The notes under the pieces are model-generated. The model saw nothing but the letters and a program-made list of their open reading frames with translations. It did not search any database and was not told where the DNA came from. A DNA stretch of 64,000 nt from assembly GCA_038144955.1 (NCBI GenBank), contig JAYQOT010000002.1, positions 11,485-75,484 on the forward strand, written 5' to 3'. Source of the stretch: Ga0077527 sp038144955 (GTDB taxonomy: Bacteria > Pseudomonadota > Gammaproteobacteria > Burkholderiales > SG8-41). Numbering within the stretch: the first letter of the stretch is position 1; each line of letters opens with the position of its first letter. The translations under genes were made by a program, and so were the position numbers. Positions 58,510 through 64,000 of the stretch are shown piece by piece.

Positions 58510-58536
58510 CCGGAACCCCGGCAGGAGCAAGCACAG

Positions 58537-59964
58537 ATGCGCAGCAAATTCAGTCAGTTCGGCCTGATCATTGCCGGCGTCCTGATCGGCGTCGCGATCA
58601 GTCTCAATTACTCGGCAATCGCCCAGCGCGATGCGGCCCTGCAGCCGCTGCCGATCGAAGAACTGCGGGCATTCACCGAGGTTTTCGGCCGGGTCAAGAG
58701 CGACTATGTCGAGCCCGTTGCAGACAAGAAACTGATCAGCGAAGCCATCAACGGCATGCTCACCGGGCTGGATCCCCATTCCGCGTATCTCGACCAGGAA
58801 GCATTCAAGGAACTGCAGGTCGGCACCCAGGGCCAGTTCGGCGGCCTCGGCATCGAAGTCGGCATGGAAGACGGTTTCGTCCGCGTGATATCCCCGATTG
58901 ATGACTCTCCCGCTTCCCGGGCCGGCATCAAGTCCGGCGACCTGATCGTCAAGCTCGACGAAACGTCCGTGAAAGGCATGACGCTGAGTGATGCGGTCAA
59001 GCGGATGCGCGGCAAACCAAACACCCAGATCATGCTCACCATCGTCCGCAAGGGCGAGGCAAAACCGATCGTGGTCACGCTGACTCGCGCGATCATCAAG
59101 ATCCAGAGCGTCAAGTCAAAACTGCTTGAGCCGGGCTACGCCTACATCCGTGTCACCCAGTTCCAGGAACATACCGGCGACACGCTCGCCCAGTCCATTG
59201 AGCGCCTGTTCAAGGAAAACCAGGGGGCAATGAAAGGCCTGATACTCGATCTGCGCAACGACCCCGGCGGATTGCTGAACGGCGCGGTTGCGGTATCCGC
59301 TGCATTCCTGCCCAAGGACGTGCTGGTGGTCTACACCGACGGTCGCACCGAAGACGCAAAAATGAAACTCAATGCCAGCCCGGAGAACTATCTGCGCGGC
59401 CGCAACAAGGAAGACTTCCTGAAACGCCTGCCGCAGGAAGCCAAGACCGTACCGATGGTGGTGCTGGTCAACGGCGGCTCTGCTTCAGCTTCTGAAATCG
59501 TTGCCGGGGCGCTGCAGGATCACGAGCGGGCAGTCATCATGGGCCAGCAGACTTTCGGCAAGGGTTCCGTGCAGACCATATTGCCGCTGGGCAACAATAC
59601 GGCAATCAAGCTGACCACTGCGCGCTACTACACGCCCAAGGGCCGGTCGATCCAGGCCAAGGGCATCACTCCGGACATTCCGCTGGATGATGGCGCCGGC
59701 GAACGTGGCGCATCGCTGAAACTGCGCGAAGCCGACCTGACCAAGCACCTGACCGAAACCACTCCCGCCGACAAGGCGGCGGACAAGGAAGCTGCGGCAG
59801 CCGCATCGGCGCTGAAATACAAATTCACGCCTGCGCCGCGACCCAAAATCACTGACGAAAAACTCCTGCGCCCTGCGCCCGGAGAAATCGTGTCCCCGAA
59901 CGATTACGAACTCAATCAGGCCGTCGCTTTCCTGAAAGGCCGCGACGGGTCCAAGGTCAACTGA
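58537..59964 (+). CDS. ctpA: Carboxy-terminal processing protease CtpA (S41)
   Basis: Periplasmic Ser-Lys protease. 475 residues: signal or anchor (FGLIIAGVLIGVAISLNYSAIAQ), an N-terminal segment, PDZ domain (GIEVGMEDGFVRVISPIDDSPASRAGIKSGD, about 100-185), and the S41 core with NGGSASASEIVAGALQD (Ser) and GQQTFGKGSVQTI (Lys). Follows envC by 27 bases. Linked to peptidoglycan remodelling in other species; its substrate is not evident. Confidence 0.95.
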   Translation: MRSKFSQFGLIIAGVLIGVAISLNYSAIAQRDAALQPLPIEELRAFTEVFGRVKSDYVEPVADKKLISEAINGMLTGLDPHSAYLDQEAFKELQVGTQGQFGGLGIEVGMEDGFVRVISPIDDSPASRAGIKSGDLIVKLDETSVKGMTLSDAVKRMRGKPNTQIMLTIVRKGEAKPIVVTLTRAIIKIQSVKSKLLEPGYAYIRVTQFQEHTGDTLAQSIERLFKENQGAMKGLILDLRNDPGGLLNGAVAVSAAFLPKDVLVVYTDGRTEDAKMKLNASPENYLRGRNKEDFLKRLPQEAKTVPMVVLVNGGSASASEIVAGALQDHERAVIMGQQTFGKGSVQTILPLGNNTAIKLTTARYYTPKGRSIQAKGITPDIPLDDGAGERGASLKLREADLTKHLTETTPADKAADKEAAAAASALKYKFTPAPRPKITDEKLLRPAPGEIVSPNDYELNQAVAFLKGRDGSKVN

Positions 59965-59985
59965 TTACCAGCCCGCCCGAACCCG

Positions 59986-60015
59986 CAACAACGCCCGGCA
60001 TGCCGGGCGTTGTTG
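59986..60015. terminator. 30-bp perfect palindrome after ctpA
   Basis: CAACAACGCCCGGCA followed directly by its reverse complement TGCCGGGCGTTGTTG, then TTTCCC. In RNA it makes a long stem with a tetranucleotide-size loop, ended by TTGTTGTTT. Likely terminator of the gpmI-envC-ctpA transcript; the outer TTG repeats are a weak T-tract. Confidence 0.7.
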
Positions 60016-60047
60016 TTTCCCGGGCCGCCAGCGGCTAAATTCGCCTT

Positions 60048-60797
60048 ATGGACGACGAACAACTGCTGCGCTACAGCCGGCACATCCTGCTGCCGGAAAT
60101 CGGCATCGAAGGCCAGCAGCGCCTGCTGGATGCACGGGTGCTGCTGATCGGCGCCGGCGGTCTCGGGTCTCCGGCAGCGCTGTATCTGGCCTCTGCCGGT
60201 GTCGGCACGCTGACGATCTGTGACCACGATGTCGTCGACCTCACCAACCTGCAGCGCCAGATCGTGCACCGCGAGGATGCTGTAGGAAAGCAGAAAGTCG
60301 AATCAGCGCGCGCCACGCTGCTGTCGATCAACCCGCGCATCAAGATCAATACCATCGCGGAACGCGTGGCCGGCGACCGGCTCGACGAGCTGGTCGCTGC
60401 AGCCGATGTAGTCATCGACGGCAGTGACAATTTCGCCACCCGCCACGCAGTGAATCGAGCCTGCGTGGCCGCGCGCAAGCCGCTGGTCTCGGGCGCCGGT
60501 GTGCGTTTTGACGGCCAGCTGGCAGTATTCGACATGCGGTCGGCGCACTCGCCGTGCTATGCCTGCCTGTTTCCGGAGACGGGAGAAAACGAGGAAATGC
60601 GTTGCGCGGTAATGGGCGTTTTCGCGCCGCTGGTAGGCATCATCGGCGCCATGCAGGCTGCCGAAGCGCTGAAACTGCTCGCGCAAGCCGGGGATACGCT
60701 GACCGGCCGCCTGTTGCTGCTGGATGCGCTGACCATGGACGTACGCATCGTACGGCTGCAGCGCGATCCGGGCTGCACTGTCTGCGCAGCCCGCTGA
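60048..60797 (+). CDS. moeB: ThiF/MoeB/HesA-family adenylyltransferase
   Basis: E1-like enzyme that adenylates the C-terminal Gly of a sulfur-carrier protein (MoaD or ThiS). 249 residues: DEQLLRYSRHILLPEIGIEGQQRLL start, ATP loop GAGGLGSPAALYLASAGVG, DHDVVDLTNLQRQIVH, catalytic Asp in VIDGSDNFATRHAVNRAC, and zinc Cys pairs CYACLF and CTVC. MoeB or ThiF cannot be separated without the partner gene; the sequence fits MoeB. Converges on the unnamed gene after it with eight bases between stops. Confidence 0.88.
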   Translation: MDDEQLLRYSRHILLPEIGIEGQQRLLDARVLLIGAGGLGSPAALYLASAGVGTLTICDHDVVDLTNLQRQIVHREDAVGKQKVESARATLLSINPRIKINTIAERVAGDRLDELVAAADVVIDGSDNFATRHAVNRACVAARKPLVSGAGVRFDGQLAVFDMRSAHSPCYACLFPETGENEEMRCAVMGVFAPLVGIIGAMQAAEALKLLAQAGDTLTGRLLLLDALTMDVRIVRLQRDPGCTVCAAR

Positions 60798-60805
60798 CTA
60801 CCCGC

Positions 60806-61162
60806 TCAGGTTGGTTGCGTCATATCCAGTGAATCGCTGTCATCGGCACTGCCTCCCGCATCGGTGGCGGGTGACGCTGCAGCGGCAGCATCTGCGCCGC
60901 TGACCAGCGCCTCCAGGTCCTGGATCACTTTTTCCAGCGCCGGAGGATTGCGTCCCAGCATCTGCAGCAGCAGGCGCGAGGGGAAATCACCCAGCGTGGG
61001 AGGGGCATTGGAACGCAGGCGCGAGGCGCTTTCCAGTATTCCCCTGGCATGGGTCGACTTGAAACCGGCCTTGGTATTCTCGATCGCATCCATGATCGCG
61101 AGTTGCGAACGCGCCACACCCAGCATCAACTGGGCCATCTGTTCGGTCGTCATCTGGGACAT
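60806..61162 (-). CDS. Unrecognised 118-residue helical protein
   Basis: I do not recognise the family. MSQMTTEQMAQLMLGVARSQ is followed by LAIMDAIENTKAGFKSTHARGILESASRL, SRLLLQMLGRNPPALEKVIQDLEALV and an Ala/Ser/Asp-rich tail ending SDSLDMTQPT. No signal peptide or membrane helix; probably a soluble helical protein. AGGAGG six bases before the ATG at 61162 is close to ideal, so it is translated well. It follows slmA by 26 bases and is likely cotranscribed with the HAD and slmA genes. Confidence 0.7.
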   Translation of the reverse strand: MSQMTTEQMAQLMLGVARSQLAIMDAIENTKAGFKSTHARGILESASRLRSNAPPTLGDFPSRLLLQMLGRNPPALEKVIQDLEALVSGADAAAAASPATDAGGSADDSDSLDMTQPT

Positions 61163-61188
61163 CGGTCTCCTCCTGTTTTCAAAGCATT

Positions 61189-61773
61189 CTAGGCCAGCAC
61201 ACCTTCCATCAGCTGCTTCCACTGGGTTTGCCAGAATTCCGCCGGTTCGCGGCGAAAGCCGCTTTTCGCGTACTGGTGCCAGCGCCCGCCGACAAAACTC
61301 ATGAGGATGTTGGCCTGGGCGGCCAGATCCGCATCGGCGGCAACCTCCTGCTGCGTTACCGCGAAACGCAATGCCTGTTTCAGCGCAGCCTCAAGGCGGT
61401 CATGGATCTGGTTGATGCGCGACTGCAGCGACTCATCCTCGGTCACCAGGGCATCGCCAATCAGCACCCTGGTCATGCCGCGGTTTTTCTGGGCAAAGCC
61501 GAGCAGCATGCTGATCATCGCCTCGGTCTGGCGCAGGCCGCTTTTTTCCTCGCTGGCAATCTTGTTGATCAGCGAAAAAACGGTTTGTTCCACAAAATCG
61601 ATCAGCGCGGCAAACATGTCTGCCTTGCCCTTGAAGTGACGGTACAGCGCCGCCTCGGACACCCCGATTCGGGATGCCAGTGCCGCTGTCGTGATGCGTT
61701 CAGCCGCAGGGCCTTCCAGCATCAGGGCCAATGTCTGCAGGATCTGGTTTTTCCGTTCTCCACTGCGCGCCAT
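61189..61773 (-). CDS. slmA: TetR-type nucleoid occlusion factor SlmA
   Basis: 194 residues. NQILQTLALMLEGPAAERITTAALASRIGVSEAALYRHFKGKADMF is the SlmA helix-turn-helix region (core VSEAALYRHF), and LLGFAQKNRGMTRVLIGDAL, LQSRINQIHDRLEAALKQALR match SlmA's FtsZ-contacting and dimer region. Binds chromosomal sites and blocks Z-ring assembly over the nucleoid. Start at 61773 (GAGG seven bases upstream). Lies after the HAD nucleotidase, the typical argB-HAD-slmA order in betaproteobacteria. Confidence 0.92.
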   Translation of the reverse strand: MARSGERKNQILQTLALMLEGPAAERITTAALASRIGVSEAALYRHFKGKADMFAALIDFVEQTVFSLINKIASEEKSGLRQTEAMISMLLGFAQKNRGMTRVLIGDALVTEDESLQSRINQIHDRLEAALKQALRFAVTQQEVAADADLAAQANILMSFVGGRWHQYAKSGFRREPAEFWQTQWKQLMEGVLA

Positions 61774-61780
61774 GATTTCC

Positions 61781-62425
61781 TCAAAAAAGGGATGCTGCAC
61801 TTCTGGACAACCGGGTCACCCCGCTGACCTGAAGGTCAACGTAACCCGGCTTGCGCTCCGCGCGAGAAACCCACACCGTTTTCATGCCCAGCCGTTTCGC
61901 GGTGCGCAGATTTTCCAGCGCATCCTCGACCATGATACAGCGCCGCGGCTTCAGGTGATGGGTGCGGCACAGGCGCAGAAATCCGTAAACGTCGGGCTTG
62001 GGCCGGTAACGCACACGCTCAATCGAGAACACCGCATCGAAAATGTCTTCGATGCCGAGTACGCGCAGCACCTCACGCGCGTAATGAACAGGCGCATTGG
62101 ACAGCACAAATTTTCGCCCTGGCAGCCGGCGCAGCGCATGGCGCAGCAACGGTTCCCCCACCACCATGCGCGAGAGGTCGGGAAACTGGTGGGTATGCCA
62201 CAGGAAATGTCGCGGATCGGTATCGTGGTGACGGATCAGCCCCAGCAGGGTTGCGCCGTAACGCTGCCAGTAGTGCCGGCGCAGCGCTCCGGCTTCCGCT
62301 TCGTCCAGCCGCAAATGCTGCTGCAGGTACGCCGTCATCGCGCGATTGATGTGCGGAAAAATATGGGGCGTGGCATTGTGCAGCGTGTTGTCCAGATCGA
62401 ATATCCACGAATAACTGCCGCTCAT
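61781..62425 (-). CDS. HAD pyrimidine 5'-nucleotidase
   Basis: 214 residues of the HAD superfamily (yeast Sdt1/Phm8-like): nucleophile Asp in WIFDLDNTLHNATPHIFPHI, motif II FVLSNAPVHYAREVLRVLG, Lys in RYRPKPDVYGFLRL and motif IV MVEDALENLRTAKRLGM. Predicted to dephosphorylate pyrimidine or oxidised nucleotides. Seven bases before slmA and 17 bases after argB, so one transcript. Confidence 0.9.
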   Translation of the reverse strand: MSGSYSWIFDLDNTLHNATPHIFPHINRAMTAYLQQHLRLDEAEAGALRRHYWQRYGATLLGLIRHHDTDPRHFLWHTHQFPDLSRMVVGEPLLRHALRRLPGRKFVLSNAPVHYAREVLRVLGIEDIFDAVFSIERVRYRPKPDVYGFLRLCRTHHLKPRRCIMVEDALENLRTAKRLGMKTVWVSRAERKPGYVDLQVSGVTRLSRSAASLF

Positions 62426-62442
62426 GAGGCAACCGCAGTCAC

Positions 62443-63330
62443 TCAGCGCCTCCGGATCAGCGTGCCGACGCCCTCATCGGTCAGTATTTCCAGCAGCAGC
62501 GCGTGCTCGACCCGGCCGTCGATGATGTGGCAGGTGTTGACGCCGTTCTTGACCGCGTCCAGCGCAGAACTGATTTTCGGCAGCATGCCGCCGTGTATCG
62601 TGCCGTCGGCGAAGAGCTCATCGACCTTGCGTGCCGTGAGTCCGGTCAGCAGCTTGCCGTCCTTGTCGAGCACGCCGGCGGTATTGGTCAGCACGATGAG
62701 TTTTTCCGCCTTGAGTATCTCGGCCACCTTGCCCGCAACGAGGTCGGCGTTGATGTTGTAGGACTCGCCGTTGGCTCCCACGCCTACCGGCGCGATCACC
62801 GGGATGAAGTCTTCGGTGTGCAGCAGATTAACGATCGCGGGATCGATGGCCTCGACTTCCCCGACCTGCCCGATATCGACCAGTTCATCACTGCCCGCGG
62901 CGCCGCGGACCTTCATCTTGCGCGCGCGGATGAATCCGCCGTCTTTGCCGGTCAGTCCGACTGCCTTGCCGCCGTGACGGTTAATCAGGTTGACGATGTC
63001 CTTGTTGACCTGGCCGCCGAGCACCATCTCGACCACGTCCATGGTTTCGGCATCGGTGACACGCATGCCCTGGATGAATTCGCCTTTCTTGCCCACGCGT
63101 TTGAGCAGGTCGTCGATCTGCGGTCCGCCGCCATGCACGATGACCGGATTCATGCCCACCACCTTCAGCAGCACCACGTCGCGCGCGAAACCCTCCTTCA
63201 GCTGCGCATCGGTCATGGCATTGCCGCCATACTTGATGACGATGGTCTTGCCCAGAAAGCGCTGGATGTAGGGAAGCGCCTCGGCCAGGGTTTTGGCCTT
63301 GCTCGCTGCGGTGGATGCGTTCAGTGACAT
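62443..63330 (-). CDS. argB: Acetylglutamate kinase
   Basis: Second step of arginine synthesis. 295 residues from MSLNASTAASKAKTLAEALP: substrate loop IVIKYGGNAM, VIVHGGGPQID, GLTGKDGG, and the arginine-sensitive N-helix (AEALPYIQRFLGKT), which is typical of the feedback-inhibited hexameric form. The frame extends 14 codons further; MSLNAS is preferred as it matches other betaproteobacterial starts. Preceded by the hsp20 terminator. Confidence 0.95.
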   Translation of the reverse strand: MSLNASTAASKAKTLAEALPYIQRFLGKTIVIKYGGNAMTDAQLKEGFARDVVLLKVVGMNPVIVHGGGPQIDDLLKRVGKKGEFIQGMRVTDAETMDVVEMVLGGQVNKDIVNLINRHGGKAVGLTGKDGGFIRARKMKVRGAAGSDELVDIGQVGEVEAIDPAIVNLLHTEDFIPVIAPVGVGANGESYNINADLVAGKVAEILKAEKLIVLTNTAGVLDKDGKLLTGLTARKVDELFADGTIHGGMLPKISSALDAVKNGVNTCHIIDGRVEHALLLEILTDEGVGTLIRRR

Positions 63331-63386
63331 GGGACGGGATGGCCGGAGAAGTGGATGTGAGGATTCACTCATTCTACATGAGCAAC

Positions 63387-63420
63387 AAAAAGGGCGGCAG
63401 ACCCTGAGGCCTGCCGCCCT
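63387..63420 (-). terminator. Terminator after hsp20
   Basis: Minus strand: AGGGCGGCAG, ten-base loop, CTGCCGCCCT, then TTTT. Closes the single-gene heat-shock transcript upstream of argB. Confidence 0.92.
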
Positions 63421-63446
63421 GATGTGGCGAACCGTTGTCCGGACGC

Positions 63447-63875
63447 TCAGTTGATCGACAGCCGCTTCGCCGATACCGCCGCTTTTTTCGGCAGCGTCAG
63501 CTCCAGTACGCCGTCGGCGTATTTTGCAACCGCCTTGCCTTCATCGACCGGCTGCGCCAGCGCAAAGGCGCGATAGACCTTGCCGTAATGACGCTCGGAA
63601 CGGAGCACGCGCTGGCCTTCCTTGACTTCGCGCTCGTTGCGGGTTTCCGCGCTGATCGACACCTGCTCATTGTCGATGGTGACGTGTATGTCGTCTTTCT
63701 TCACGCCCGGGATTTCCGCATGCACCGTGTAAGCCGCCTCGTCTTCGGTCACGTCAATGCGGATGGCCTGAGCCGTCGCCGGCGTGCCGTCGAACGCCAC
63801 CGGGCGCACGAAGAAACCGCGCAGCAGTTCATCAAACGTATCTTCGAACGGGTTGAAACGGGTAACATTGACCAT
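63447..63875 (-). CDS. Small heat-shock protein, Hsp20 family
   Basis: ATP-independent holdase chaperone. 142 residues with an N-terminal arm (MVNVTRFNPFEDTFDELLRG) and alpha-crystallin domain (IRIDVTEDEAAYTVHAEIPGVKKDDIHVTIDNEQVSI, core AEIPGVKKDDIHV; then GKVYRAFALAQPVDEGKAVAKYADGVLELTLPK, core ADGVLELTLPK). GAAGGAGAA precedes the ATG at 63875. A sigma-32 promoter lies 47 bases upstream and a terminator follows, so it is a monocistronic heat-shock gene. Confidence 0.96.
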   Translation of the reverse strand: MVNVTRFNPFEDTFDELLRGFFVRPVAFDGTPATAQAIRIDVTEDEAAYTVHAEIPGVKKDDIHVTIDNEQVSISAETRNEREVKEGQRVLRSERHYGKVYRAFALAQPVDEGKAVAKYADGVLELTLPKKAAVSAKRLSIN

Positions 63876-63921
63876 GATGATTCTCCTTCGAATGTGGTGG
63901 CGCGCAGCGCCGATGTGATCA

Positions 63922-63949
63922 AGATGGGTGCCCGCACGGGTTTTTCAAG
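63922..63949 (-). promoter_or_regulatory. Sigma-32 heat-shock promoter of hsp20
   Basis: Minus strand CTTGAAA-N13-ACCCATCT against the RpoH consensus CTTGAAA-N13-14-CCCCATNT: a perfect -35 and seven of eight -10 positions. Start expected near 63915. The 20-base G-rich hairpin inside the spacer (CCCGTGCGGG) is noted but not interpreted. Upstream (63950-64000) is AT-rich with no further gene. Confidence 0.85.
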
Positions 63950-64000
63950 CGCTTGCGGGGATCAGCCGCAAAAACATATTAACTTGTTGTTTTAAAACAT

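Overview
The window looks like chromosomal DNA from a free-living, aerobic betaproteobacterium (Nitrosomonadales/Rhodocyclales-like; genus not resolved). The reasons are the conserved orders TPR lipoprotein-lolB-ispE-tRNA-Gln-prs-rplY-pth, ftsY-ftsE-ftsX-rpoH, argB-HAD nucleotidase-slmA and gpsA-SH3-secB-grxC-rhodanese, and a betaproteobacterial cytochrome oxidase cluster with DUF2970, DUF2909 and DUF2244 proteins. I see no transposase, phage gene or CRISPR array. One 459-base run of N (29221-29679) cuts bioC and bioH.

Layout. 1-5782 (minus): translation and envelope housekeeping, from the TPR lipoprotein down to pth, which runs off the left edge. 5922-10702 (plus): a GldF/GldG-like ABC exporter set with a DUF4340 protein, then mutM. 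10707-14754 (minus): an active/inactive pair of M16 proteases, rsmD, coaD and a 2[4Fe-4S] ferredoxin. 14891-18382 (plus): ftsY, ftsE, ftsX and rpoH, with a CIRCE-type operator in front of rpoH. 18446-27679 (minus, with one small plus gene): an aa3/caa3-type cytochrome c oxidase and its copper and haem assembly factors. 27775-32260 (minus): biotin synthesis bioB-F-H-C-D, with comF facing away from bioB.

33084-50217 (minus) is a complete MSHA-type type IV pilus locus of 17 genes in the order E-G-F-B-A-C-D-O-P-Q-I-(I2)-J-K-L-M-N, a circular permutation of the Vibrio order as I recall it. Its ATPase carries the two-motif c-di-GMP-binding MshEN domain. I found -24/-12 (sigma-54) promoter matches in front of both mshE and the pilin pair, repeated CAATGACA boxes upstream of mshE, and a strong terminator between the pilins and the minor pseudopilins. 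Together these predict RpoN-plus-activator transcription with c-di-GMP control of assembly. A PglL/Wzy-type O-oligosaccharyltransferase lies about 3 kb away and could glycosylate the pilin.

50372-63875: trmL; the gpsA/SH3/secB/grxC/rhodanese/PglL/ArsR run; gpmI-envC-ctpA-moeB on the plus strand; then slmA, a HAD nucleotidase, argB and a small heat-shock protein. The ArsR repressor has two cysteines at exactly the BigR/SqrR spacing, so it may sense persulfide. The hsp20 gene has a clear sigma-32 promoter, which pairs with the rpoH gene in this window. No wholly new multi-gene system is evident. The most interesting material is regulatory (msh sigma-54 sites, CIRCE at rpoH, the ArsR sensor) plus a Pth that lacks a normally conserved histidine.
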